Source of the DNA: an uncultured Collinsella sp.
GTDB lineage: Bacteria; Actinomycetota; Coriobacteriia; Coriobacteriales; Coriobacteriaceae
Length of the DNA stretch: 7,562 nt
Direction: 5' to 3'
Assembly (NCBI GenBank): GCA_934654625.1
Contig: CAKUGM010000061.1
Coordinates: 1-7,562 of the forward strand
A program made the position numbers and the translations under genes. This document shows, piece after piece, positions 1 to 5,776 of this stretch; the stretch's first letter is position 1; every line of letters begins with the position of its first letter. A model generated the notes under the pieces. The model was not told the DNA's origin and made no database searches. It saw only the letters and a list, made by a program, of their open reading frames with translations.

Positions 1-331
1 CGATAAGGGTCTCAAAATTGAGCAGCTCTGTTGCTGGTGCGAGGCCGCGTTCGGCACAGACTTCGGGGAAGATCTCGATGCCTCCTGTTGCATATCCGTT
101 CGCATCTTGAGGCGTCGGCTGCCAAATGACGGTGACGCCCGAACCTTGGCGCGCCTGAACATAGCCAGCGCGGGCGAGTTCCTGCAGGGCTCGGCGTACG
201 GTGGAGTGAGAGCAGCTAAAGCGCGCGCAGAGAGCATCTTCGGTTGGAATCTGCGTTTGAAATGCGTACGTGCCGGATTCGATTCCTTCGCACAACTCTC
301 GGTAAATATCGCGATAGATACTTCTGACCAT
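1..331 (-). CDS. GntR-family (HutC/UTRA, possibly TreR-like) transcriptional repressor, C-terminally cut by window edge
   Basis: Reading the minus strand from the ATG at 331-329 gives 110 open codons with no stop before the window edge, so only the N-terminal part is present. Residues about 5-69 form a GntR winged helix: the IPTEDALCARF segment (28-38), the recognition helix SHSTVRRALQELARAGYV (41-58) and the wing QGSGVTV (62-68). Residues from about 85 (EIFPEVCAERGLAPATELL) resemble the start of a UTRA effector-binding domain, which in HutC-type members binds small ligands, often sugar phosphates or amino acids. The helix-wing segment reminds me of trehalose repressor TreR, but the ligand cannot be decided without the C-terminus. 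A Shine-Dalgarno-like AAGGG lies 7 nt before the ATG. It is divergent from the HAD phosphatase gene, with the palindromic sites at 344-355 and 375-400 between them, so autoregulation and control of the neighbour are likely (inference). Confidence 0.88.
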   Translation of the reverse strand, partial: MVRSIYRDIYRELCEGIESGTYAFQTQIPTEDALCARFSCSHSTVRRALQELARAGYVQARQGSGVTVIWQPTPQDANGYATGGIEIFPEVCAERGLAPATELLNFETLI

Positions 332-340
332 GATTCACCC

Positions 341-368
341 TTGATTCATTCGAATAACCTTCTAATAT
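341..368 (+). promoter_or_regulatory. Candidate promoter for the HAD phosphatase gene
   Basis: A -35-like TTGATT (341-346) and a -10-like TAATAT (363-368) are separated by 16 bp, each matching the sigma-70 consensus at four of six positions. The predicted start near 375 would fall at the edge of the large palindrome, so repressor binding there would block transcription. The assignment is by eye only. Confidence 0.35.
344..355. promoter_or_regulatory. Partial copy of the palindromic operator (ATTCATTCGAAT)
   Basis: These 12 bases are identical to 380-391 inside the 26-bp palindrome, exactly 36 bp away. The core ATTCGAAT is itself a perfect palindrome; outside it the right arm degenerates. It lies between the start codon of the GntR gene and that gene's presumed promoter, and within the spacer of a candidate promoter for the HAD gene. 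A secondary repressor site is the simplest reading, which is an inference. Confidence 0.5.
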
Positions 369-374
369 AGTAGA

Positions 375-400
375 CAATAATTCATTCGAATGAATTATTG
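375..400. promoter_or_regulatory. Perfect 26-bp palindrome, probable operator between divergent genes
   Basis: The left half is CAATAATTCATTC and the right half is its exact reverse complement, with the axis between 387 and 388 and no spacer. Both flanking bases break the symmetry. It sits mid-way in the 137-bp gap between the divergent GntR regulator and HAD phosphatase genes. It would cover the start-site region of the HAD promoter and the -35 region of the regulator. GntR dimers bind two-fold symmetric DNA, so the adjacent regulator is the likely ligand (inference). Confidence 0.65.
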
Positions 401-468
401 AACAGCAAGCTCGCATTCAATAGGTTCGTTGCGTTGACAGCGAAGGGCGGCAGAAAAGGGAGGATGAG

Positions 469-1248
469 ATGTTCAGGGCTGCGTTTTTTGATATCGATGG
501 TACGCTGGTGAGTTTCGAGACGCATAGGGTGCCAGACTCTACGGTCAAGGCTCTTGCGCATATGCGCGAAAGCGGGGTAAAGATCATTCTTGCAACGGGA
601 CGCTCTCTGCTGGACGTGCATCCCGACCTGCAGCCAGGCGGCCGAATCGCCGTTGATGCCGTGCTGGCCTTTAATGGTCAGCTCTGCTGCGATTGCAAAG
701 GAACATTTCGTGATTGTCCGCTTGAAGAAAAGGATGTTAGTGCTGTTATCAGTCAGGCGGAGGCGGGGTTATATGACGTTATCCTGATGCAGCAAACGCG
801 ATTTTTGATGAGCCGGTATAGCGATCGCATTCGTTCAACAGAGGAGCGCGTGGGGAAAACCGATGCTGAGCTGGGGCTTTCTGACGCCTTGTCTGAGCCA
901 GCGTATCAGATTTGCGCCTATATCGACGAGGGTGAAGAGAACATCTTCATGCATGAATGCAGCAATGTCGAGTTTACGCGCTGGTGCGACGGTTTTTGCG
1001 ACATCATCCCTAAGGGCGGCGGGAAGCCAGCAGGTATTAAGGCAGCGCTTGCACGTTACGGAATTAAGCCGGATGAGTGCATTGCATTTGGTGACGGTGT
1101 GAATGACATTGCGATGTTTGGCTGCGTGGGACAAAGTGTCGCCATGGGTGAGGCTTCTGTTGCGGTAAAGGCAGCGTCGTCTTATGTGACTTCGAATGTC
1201 GATGATGATGGAATCCTGCGCGCTTGCGAGCATTTTGGATTGCTGTAG
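469..1248 (+). CDS. Cof-type HAD-IIB family hydrolase (probable sugar-phosphate or other phosphatase)
   Basis: This 259-residue cytoplasmic protein has all HAD phosphatase motifs. Motif I is FDIDGTL with Asp8 (nucleophile) and Asp10 (acid/base). Motif II is Thr43 in LATGR. Motif III is probably Lys182 or Lys186 in the DIIPKGGGKPAGI segment. Motif IV is GDGVND (208-213), with Mg-binding acidic residues. The cap between motifs II and III and the length fit the Cof/HAD-IIB group, which usually dephosphorylates sugar phosphates, nucleotides or cofactors; the substrate cannot be told from sequence. The start is supported by GGAGG five bases upstream. The gene is divergent from the GntR regulator and probably under its control. 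Its codon use is looser and more AT-rich (TTA, AGG, AAA) than in ychF or guaA, suggesting modest expression or a different history. Confidence 0.9.
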   Translation: MFRAAFFDIDGTLVSFETHRVPDSTVKALAHMRESGVKIILATGRSLLDVHPDLQPGGRIAVDAVLAFNGQLCCDCKGTFRDCPLEEKDVSAVISQAEAGLYDVILMQQTRFLMSRYSDRIRSTEERVGKTDAELGLSDALSEPAYQICAYIDEGEENIFMHECSNVEFTRWCDGFCDIIPKGGGKPAGIKAALARYGIKPDECIAFGDGVNDIAMFGCVGQSVAMGEASVAVKAASSYVTSNVDDDGILRACEHFGLL

Positions 1249-1415
1249 GAATCAGACTTGTGCGATGAGGGGGACATGGGGTGGTGCCCCGATAGTATCT
1301 TCACTTAACTTCGCATTGCGCATGCGTCTGCGACACTGTGCCTGACGCGGCGCAGCGGGTAGCGTAAAATAAAACCTTGCTTGTTTGCACTGCCAAAGGG
1401 GAGGGCAGCCACAGT
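1249..1415. other. Intergenic region between the HAD gene and the iron-sulfur protein gene
   Basis: This gap has no convincing ORF or RNA gene. A short G4/C4 inverted repeat (1278-1281 with 1287-1290, five-base loop) follows the HAD stop codon but has no T-run, so it is a poor terminator. An 8-bp palindrome CGCATGCG lies at 1319-1326, with no evident role. The right part holds the promoter listed separately. Confidence 0.5.
1342..1370 (+). promoter_or_regulatory. Candidate sigma-70 promoter for the 4Fe-4S protein gene
   Basis: CTGACG (1342-1347; four of six -35 matches, the central TGAC) is followed after exactly 17 bp by TAAAAT (1365-1370; five of six -10 matches). The predicted start near 1377 leaves a 5' leader of about 39 nt carrying a GGAGG ribosome site at 1400-1404. 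Confidence 0.5.
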
Positions 1416-2678
1416 ATGGCTCAACAACACGACCTGTTTGACGACATCATCGACATCAGCAAGGGGCTTGGTGCCTTGAAGAATCCGCTGGGCGGAATCT
1501 CCGATTCGCTGATGGGCGTCGAATCGGAAGAGGATCATTGGAATCCTGCGGACTATAAGGAAAAGCCGCGTGGCAATTCCAATCGTTGTCTTGCTTGCAT
1601 TTATGATGGAAGCAGCTGCAACGTCTGCAAGGTTGTCTGTCCGGTCAATGCTGTCGATATTGATGACGGTGGCATCGATATCCTCGACACTTGCCGGAAG
1701 TGCGGTCTGTGCGCGGCGGCTTGTCCTACCGAGGCCATGAACTCTCCTAAGATCAAACCAAAACAGCTTTACGATAAGATTGCCGGTGCTGCGACGTCGC
1801 ATACCACGGCATACGTTACCTGCACGCGTGCGCTGCGCCGTCGCCCGCGCGAGAACGAGGTCGTGCTTGCCTGTATCGGTGACGTGACCCCCGAGGTTTG
1901 GTTTGCCGTTTTGGCCGATTACTCCAACGTGAGCGTGTACCTGCCGCTCGGTATCTGTGACCATTGCAAGACCATGACTGGTGAGGAAGCGTTGGGCAAT
2001 GCCATTGCGACTGCCGAGGAATGGGCGGGCACTGGTCTGGGGCTCGAGGTGGAGGCTCGCGACCTCAAGTGCGTGAAGCGCCGTGAATATGAGCGCAAGG
2101 AATTCATGGACAACATGATGCGCACGACGGGCCTGACCGTCTCGAAGCTCAACCCCGCGGCCGCTGCGGTGGCCTCGGTGACGCAGAAGCTCAAGGCACA
2201 CACCGATCGCATCTCCCAGCTCGAACGAACCCTCAACAATGCTTGCGGCTCCACTGACTACAAGCGCCGCCGCGTCTTAACGCAGGGCCGCCAGCTGCTG
2301 CTCTCGGCGCTGCAGGATCATCCGGAGCTTGCCGACAACATCGAGGCTTCCATTCCCAAATGCGATTATGACAAATGCACTATGTGCGGAGCTTGCGTTG
2401 ACGTGTGTCCCACGAATGCTACCGACTTGGTGGGCTCGGGCAAATTCACGGTCGAGCCGGAGTATTGCGTGGGCTGCGGGCTATGTACCGAGGCATGCGA
2501 GAATCACGCGCTGAAGATGGTCGCGTGTCCCGGTTCGGAACTTGTGGTTCCCGACCCGGAGGCCGAGAAAAAGGCCGCCGACGCCGCAAAGGCTCGCGAG
2601 GATGCCGCGAAGATGAAGGCCGACGCCAAGAAGAAGCTCACCAAGGTTCTTGACCAGGTGGAGAAACTCGCAGATTAA
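1416..2678 (+). CDS. Multi-cluster 4Fe-4S ferredoxin-domain protein of unknown partner
   Basis: This 420-residue soluble protein is probably an electron carrier. Residues 58-103 hold a first ferredoxin module. Its first cluster motif is stretched (Cys58, 61, 68, 71, 75 followed by Pro), while the second is standard (Cys93, 96, 99, 103-Pro). Residues 136-184 form a middle domain with Cys136, Cys153, Cys181 and Cys184 (LACIGD and LGICDHC), a pattern I have seen in other multi-cluster ferredoxin proteins. Residues 316-361 are a regular 2[4Fe-4S] module (CTMCGACVDVCP and CVGCGLCTEAC). The last 40 residues are rich in Ala, Lys, Glu and Asp and probably form a coiled coil. There is no signal peptide or membrane segment. 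The ATG at 1416 has GGAGG 11 nt upstream and is preferred over an in-frame TTG at 1377, which coincides with the predicted transcription start. No oxidoreductase gene lies adjacent, so the partner is unknown. Confidence 0.85.
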   Translation: MAQQHDLFDDIIDISKGLGALKNPLGGISDSLMGVESEEDHWNPADYKEKPRGNSNRCLACIYDGSSCNVCKVVCPVNAVDIDDGGIDILDTCRKCGLCAAACPTEAMNSPKIKPKQLYDKIAGAATSHTTAYVTCTRALRRRPRENEVVLACIGDVTPEVWFAVLADYSNVSVYLPLGICDHCKTMTGEEALGNAIATAEEWAGTGLGLEVEARDLKCVKRREYERKEFMDNMMRTTGLTVSKLNPAAAAVASVTQKLKAHTDRISQLERTLNNACGSTDYKRRRVLTQGRQLLLSALQDHPELADNIEASIPKCDYDKCTMCGACVDVCPTNATDLVGSGKFTVEPEYCVGCGLCTEACENHALKMVACPGSELVVPDPEAEKKAADAAKAREDAAKMKADAKKKLTKVLDQVEKLAD

Positions 2679-2707
2679 ACGTGCGAAGTGCCTGCTTGCG
2701 GGCACGT
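2679..2707 (+). terminator. Hairpin after the 4Fe-4S gene, possible weak terminator
   Basis: Immediately after the TAA, 2688-2695 can pair with 2698-2705 (GTGCCTGC with GCGGGCAC, one T-G wobble), with the innermost pair probably open to leave a small loop. An alternative outer pairing joins ACGTGC (2679-2684) with GCACGT (2702-2707). There is no T-run behind it, so intrinsic termination is doubtful. It could instead protect the 3' end of the message. Confidence 0.35.
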
Positions 2708-2719
2708 TGCGGCAAAGAC

Positions 2720-2728
2720 TGCTATCGT
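2720..2728 (+). promoter_or_regulatory. Candidate extended -10 promoter for ychF
   Basis: TGCTATCGT matches the extended -10 layout (TG, one base, then a TANNNT hexamer at 2723-2728). No good -35 is seen at 16-18 bp, as is common for extended -10 promoters. The predicted start near 2735 would give a leader of about 47 nt containing the 18-bp palindrome. Confidence 0.35.
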
Positions 2729-2746
2729 AGATGCATTAACAAGAAT

Positions 2747-2764
2747 CCGTCGCCGCGGCGACGG
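2747..2764 (+). repeat. Perfect 18-bp GC palindrome in the ychF leader
   Basis: CCGTCGCCG is followed directly by its exact reverse complement, with the axis between 2755 and 2756. As RNA it would fold into a 7-bp GC-rich stem with a CGCG loop, ending 6 nt before the AAAGGA ribosome site (2771-2776). It is not followed by T residues, so it is not a terminator. It may be an mRNA-stabilising or translation-modulating hairpin, or a protein site. Confidence 0.6.
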
Positions 2765-2781
2765 CAGAGAAAAGGAAAGCC

Positions 2782-3858
2782 ATGTCCCTGTCTATCGGCA
2801 TCGTCGGCCTGCCCAACGTGGGCAAGTCCACGCTCTTCACCGCGCTGACCAAAAAGGGCGGTCTTGCCGCCAACTACCCCTTTGCTACGATCGACCCCAA
2901 TGTGGGTATCGTCGACGTGCCCGACTCGCGCCTGCAAAAGCTCGCCGATATCGTGCACCCGGGCCGCATCGTGCCCGCTGCGGTTGAGTTTGTGGACATC
3001 GCCGGCCTGGTCAAAGGTGCCAACGAGGGCGAAGGACTGGGCAACCAGTTCTTGGCTAACATCCGCGAGACCGATGCCATCTGCGAAGTCGTGCGTTACT
3101 TCAAGGACCCCAACGTCATGCGCGAGGTGGGCCGCACCGGCGAATTTGTGGACCCGGCGGCAGACGCCGATACCATCATGACCGAGCTGATTCTGGCAGA
3201 CCTCTCTACGCTCGAGAAGCAACTGCCCAAGCTGGAGAAGGAGTCCAAGCGCGATAAGGAGTTGGCTCCTAAGTTCGAGGTCGCCAAGCGTTTGGTCGAC
3301 TGGCTCAACGACGGCAACCGCGCCGCGACTATGGAGATGACCGACGAGGAGCGCCTTGCTGCCAAGGGCTTGTTCCTGCTCACGATGAAGCCGATTCTCT
3401 ATGTGGCGAATGTCGATGAGGACATGCTTGGCGATGAGTTCGAGCCCATCGACGGTGTGAAGCCCATTCCTATCTGCGCTAAGGTCGAGGCAGAGCTTTC
3501 CGAGCTTGACGCCGAGGAAGCTGCCGAGTACCTGGAGAGCCTGGGTCTCGAGCAGCCGGGCCTGGACGTGCTCGCACAGGCGTCCTACGATTTGCTGGGC
3601 CTTCAGAGCTTCTTTACGGCGGGCGAGATGGAGGTCAAGGCTTGGACGGTGCGCAAAGGCGCGACTGCCCCGCAGGCAGCTGGCGTGATCCACACCGACT
3701 TCGAGCGCGGCTTCATCAAGGCCGAGGTTATCTCATACGACGACTACATCGAGCTCGGCGGTGAGCAGGGAGCTAAGGCTGCCGGTAAGCTGCGCATTGA
3801 GGGCAAGGAGTACGTCATGGTCGACGGCGACGTGGTGCACTTCCGTTTTAATGTGTAG
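2782..3858 (+). CDS. ychF: YchF/OLA1-family P-loop ATPase/GTPase
   Basis: The 358-residue product has the usual length of this universally conserved Obg-related family and a family-typical sequence throughout. The P-loop is GLPNVGKST (9-17), the switch region [10 protein letters not shown] (31-40), and the DxxG motif DIAG (72-75) is followed by [16 protein letters not shown]. The G4 position reads NVDE (210-213) instead of NKxD; family members with NxxE are known to prefer ATP to GTP. The G5-like motif is ICAKVEAEL (231-239). Residues about 105-205 carry the helical insertion, and 275-358 the C-terminal TGS domain with [22 protein letters not shown]. Family members associate with ribosomes and the proteasome or stress response; the precise cellular role remains debated. 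The start is set by AAAGGA spaced 5 nt. Strongly biased GC-rich codons suggest high expression. The DUF1648 gene follows 40 nt later, probably co-transcribed. Confidence 0.97.
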   Translation: MSLSIGIVGLPNVGKSTLFTALTKKGGLAANYPFATIDPNVGIVDVPDSRLQKLADIVHPGRIVPAAVEFVDIAGLVKGANEGEGLGNQFLANIRETDAICEVVRYFKDPNVMREVGRTGEFVDPAADADTIMTELILADLSTLEKQLPKLEKESKRDKELAPKFEVAKRLVDWLNDGNRAATMEMTDEERLAAKGLFLLTMKPILYVANVDEDMLGDEFEPIDGVKPIPICAKVEAELSELDAEEAAEYLESLGLEQPGLDVLAQASYDLLGLQSFFTAGEMEVKAWTVRKGATAPQAAGVIHTDFERGFIKAEVISYDDYIELGGEQGAKAAGKLRIEGKEYVMVDGDVVHFRFNV

Positions 3859-3898
3859 GCCCCGCCTTCCAAAAACCAACGACTAAGGAGCAGACGGT

Positions 3899-4282
3899 AT
3901 GCTTGACGAGTATGGAAAAAATGCAAAGGTCATGAGCATCGTGCTGGTGATTTTAGGTGTTCTTCCGCTGATCGTTGCCGCGGTGGTGCTTCCGCAGTTC
4001 GCCGATCAGGTTCCCATGCGCTACGACGCGGCTGGCGCCGTGACGCGTTGGGGGAGCCGTTGGGAGCTTTTAATCACCCCTATTTTCGCGCTGGTGTTCA
4101 GCTTGGCATCGATCGCCTATGGCAGGAAGCAGGCGCGCGCACACACGGAATCGGAAGCGATGGCGCGCATGATCTTTACGCGCAACGTGCGCTCCGGCCT
4201 GGTGCTTGCAGTGCTGTTGAATATCGCCAACGTGTATCTGATGTGCGTTTCGGCGGGAATCGCCGGCCCCTTTGTGTTCTAG
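3899..4282 (+). CDS. Small DUF1648 (SdpI-like) membrane protein
   Basis: The product has 127 residues and three likely membrane helices at about 11-33, 56-74 and 99-117, with a basic stretch after the second (GRKQAR). Residues 31-54 (LPQFADQVPMRYDAAGAVTRWG) match the DUF1648 signature: LP and a VPxxxxxxG-type turn between helices one and two. In B. subtilis, DUF1648 is the N-terminal part of SdpI, the immunity protein and signal receptor for the SdpC toxin; larger SdpI proteins add a C-terminal SdpI domain missing here. No SdpC-like toxin gene is visible nearby, so an immunity role is not supported, and the function is unknown. An AAGGAG ribosome site at 3885-3890 lies 8 nt before the ATG. 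The gene follows ychF by 40 nt and ends 33 nt before the bidirectional terminator. Confidence 0.8.
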   Translation: MLDEYGKNAKVMSIVLVILGVLPLIVAAVVLPQFADQVPMRYDAAGAVTRWGSRWELLITPIFALVFSLASIAYGRKQARAHTESEAMARMIFTRNVRSGLVLAVLLNIANVYLMCVSAGIAGPFVF

Positions 4283-4315
4283 GGACCGACCTGCTATACA
4301 TCGTGGACGTATTGA

Positions 4316-4346
4316 AAAAAGCCAGTCCTCTTGGGGCTGGCTTTTT
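4316..4346. terminator. Strong bidirectional rho-independent terminator
   Basis: AAAAAGCCAGTCC (4316-4328) pairs with GGGCTGGCTTTTT (4334-4346) in a 13-bp stem with one T-G wobble and a five-base loop. The A-run on one side and T-run on the other give U-tails on both strands. It ends the ychF-DUF1648 transcript on the plus strand and the Xre gene on the minus strand. The Xre stop codon (4347-4345) lies inside the outer stem. Confidence 0.92.
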
Positions 4347-4569
4347 ATTTCTCGCTTGGGTCTTTGAGGAGCTCCGGTGGGGTGGTGTCGAGGGCGTCGG
4401 CCAGGCTTTGCAAGGTGTCGAGCCTGATATTGCCCAGGCCTTTCTCAATGCGGTCGAGAATGGGACGCTGGATATTCGCAGCGATGCACAGGTCGACCTT
4501 GGTCAGACTGAGCTCCTCGCGCCTCGCCTTGATGTTTTGACCCAGAGTTTTTCGCAAAGTGGTATCCAT
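4345..4569 (-). CDS. Small Xre-family helix-turn-helix transcriptional regulator
   Basis: The product has 74 residues, almost entirely one HTH_3/Cro-CI domain at about 9-67. Helix one is LGQNIKARREELSL, helix two TKVDLCIAANI, the recognition helix IQRPILDRIEKG (33-44), and the closing helices LDTLQSLADALDTTPPELL. Two upstream in-frame starts exist (TTG at 4608, ATG at 4593), but the ATG at 4569 fits family length and places the domain near the N-terminus. No clear Shine-Dalgarno precedes any of them. A TATAGT box at 4618-4613 would start transcription near 4606, which excludes the TTG. There is no effector or dimerisation domain; single-domain Xre proteins of this size can be autoregulators or toxin-antitoxin components, but no toxin gene is next to it. 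Targets are unknown. An inverted repeat overlaps its start. Confidence 0.8.
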   Translation of the reverse strand: MDTTLRKTLGQNIKARREELSLTKVDLCIAANIQRPILDRIEKGLGNIRLDTLQSLADALDTTPPELLKDPSEK

Positions 4570-4597
4570 GCTTGCGAGTGTGCTTGCTGGCATGGAT
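4564..4597. repeat. 8-bp inverted repeat spanning the start of the Xre gene
   Basis: ATCCATGC (4564-4571) and GCATGGAT (4590-4597) are exact inverted copies separated by 18 bp. One arm contains the chosen start codon and the other contains the alternative ATG at 4593. It could be an autoregulatory operator, or an mRNA hairpin that hides the start codon. Neither reading can be settled here. Confidence 0.45.
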
Positions 4598-4612
4598 GCG
4601 ACTGTCAAGTAA

Positions 4613-4618
4613 ACTATA
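4613..4618 (-). promoter_or_regulatory. Candidate -10 box for the Xre gene
   Basis: On the minus strand these bases read TATAGT, five of six matches to TATAAT, about 43 nt upstream of the chosen start codon. No recognisable -35 sits at 16-18 bp. The flanking GTATAGTTTAC is a near-palindrome and might be an operator. Confidence 0.3.
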
Positions 4619-4629
4619 CATCGCTATGT

Positions 4630-4643
4630 GAGGCGGTTGCCTC
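4630..4643. repeat. Small GC hairpin between ansA and the Xre gene
   Basis: GAGGC and GCCTC flank a four-base loop (GGTT on the plus strand). It lies 43 nt past the asparaginase stop on the minus strand and lacks a T-run on that strand. It might help end asparaginase transcription. A separate AT-rich palindrome (GCAAAA/TTTTGC, 4673-4687) overlaps the asparaginase stop codon. Confidence 0.3.
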
Positions 4644-4686
4644 GACGACATCAAGACGGGGGTATTAAAAGTGCAAAAATATTTTG

Positions 4687-5724
4687 CTATTCCCAGTCCA
4701 TGCGATCAAAGTTGACGGGCTGCATAAACAGTTCCTTGATGGTTTTGGGGTCGCTTGAGGTTCCTCGCGCCCACATGGTTTTAGCCACGAGTGCCTCGGT
4801 GGTCATGTCGTCGCCTTTGAGGATGCCGGGATGCTCGGCGTAGGCGCGGCCAACTTCGTAAACACCCAGATCGAGCCCCTCTTCGGGCACCTGCGTGGTG
4901 ATAACGGCGGTGCGTCCCGAATCGACCCAGTCAAAAATCGCCTGCTTAAAGGAGAGACCGTCCTCGTTTGCATACTCAGGAATGCCGCCGATGCCAAAGG
5001 TCTCGATGATAACGGCGTCGTAGCTCGCCTTCAGCGCTTCGAAGATGCGTGGGTTCACGCCCGGAGTGAGCTTGAGGGTGAAGATCGCTTCATCGAGGGA
5101 ATCGAAAAAACGGGGCTCGGCCGGTAGCGGTCGCTCGACATCGGGGCGGATGCCAAGCATGTGCTCGCCACTGCGAATGATGCGGTCGTTTCGCACATAG
5201 GCAAGGGAGGGGTAATTAACGCTCTTGAAGGCGTTGAAGCTCATCGTGCGCTGCTTGCGAGCGCGCGTGCCGGCGATGACGGCGCCGCCAAAGACCACGG
5301 TGACGTCGCGGGAGCGGTCGTCGGTGGCATAGAGCAGGCTTTGATAGAGGTTGAGCTTGGCGTCGGTAAAGGGATTCTCCATGGGCTTTTGCGAGCCGGT
5401 GAGCACGATGGGCTTGGGACTTTCCTGGATAAGGTAGGAGAGCGCTGCGGCGGTGTATGCCATGGTGTCGGTGCCGTGAAGGACCACGAAGCCATCATAG
5501 CTGTCGTACGATTTGCGGATAGCGCAGGCGATGCGCAGCCAGTCTCTTGGACGCATATTGGTGCTGTCGATATTCATGAGCTGGGCGACCTCGACCTGTG
5601 CAACCTGAGCGATCTCGGGCACTGCCTGGGCAAGTTCCTCGCCGGTGACGGTAGGGGAGAGTCCGTTCCCGTCTTCCGAAGAGGCGATGGTGCCTCCGGT
5701 GGCGATCAGCAAAATGCGTTTCAT
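4687..5724 (-). CDS. ansA: Type I (cytoplasmic) L-asparaginase
   Basis: The enzyme hydrolyses L-asparagine to L-aspartate and ammonia. The 345-residue product fits the bacterial AnsA length and lacks a signal peptide, pointing to the cytoplasmic type. The first catalytic signature is ATGGTIAS (8-15), with nucleophile Thr12. The second is HGTDTMAYTA (83-92), with catalytic Thr85 and Asp86. Other family blocks are PIVLTGSQKPMENPFTDAKLNL (105-126), the IIETFGIGGIP substrate loop (239-249), and the C-terminal TTQVPEEGLDLGVYEVGR (276-293). The ATG at 5724 is chosen because AAAGGA lies 5 nt before it and the ATGG motif then falls at the usual distance; an upstream in-frame ATG at 5754 lacks this support. 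The gene is divergent from guaA. The Xre gene lies 117 nt downstream on the same strand and may be a separate unit. Confidence 0.95.
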   Translation of the reverse strand: MKRILLIATGGTIASSEDGNGLSPTVTGEELAQAVPEIAQVAQVEVAQLMNIDSTNMRPRDWLRIACAIRKSYDSYDGFVVLHGTDTMAYTAAALSYLIQESPKPIVLTGSQKPMENPFTDAKLNLYQSLLYATDDRSRDVTVVFGGAVIAGTRARKQRTMSFNAFKSVNYPSLAYVRNDRIIRSGEHMLGIRPDVERPLPAEPRFFDSLDEAIFTLKLTPGVNPRIFEALKASYDAVIIETFGIGGIPEYANEDGLSFKQAIFDWVDSGRTAVITTQVPEEGLDLGVYEVGRAYAEHPGILKGDDMTTEALVAKTMWARGTSSDPKTIKELFMQPVNFDRMDWE

Positions 5725-5776
5725 GGCGATCCTTTCCGTGTACTCAGGGGCCATTGTGGCACAAGGCGCTCATTCT

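Noticed and set aside
434..439. Perfect -35 consensus TTGACA upstream of the HAD start
   Set aside because: A -10 at the proper distance would fall on the ribosome site and has no resemblance to TATAAT, so this is likely chance.
1278..1290. G4/C4 hairpin after the HAD gene as a terminator
   Set aside because: It has only four pairs, no T-run, and is within a G-rich stretch; too weak to call.
1305..2201. 298-codon open frame antisense to the 4Fe-4S protein gene
   Set aside because: The opposite strand encodes cluster-binding Cys motifs in the right spacing; this frame has no family features.
2722..3693. 323-codon open frame antisense to ychF
   Set aside because: It is a mirror of the codon bias of ychF, with His/Leu/Gly-rich composition, no ribosome site and no recognisable motif.
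4603..4608. TTGACA on the minus strand before the Xre gene, also a TTG start codon
   Set aside because: No -10 follows at 16-18 bp. As a start codon it would add 13 residues with no ribosome site and would precede the predicted transcript start.
4048..4668. 206-codon plus-strand frame crossing the DUF1648 end, the terminator and the Xre gene
   Set aside because: It runs out of frame through one real gene, through a strong terminator, and antisense through another gene, so it is not plausible as coding.
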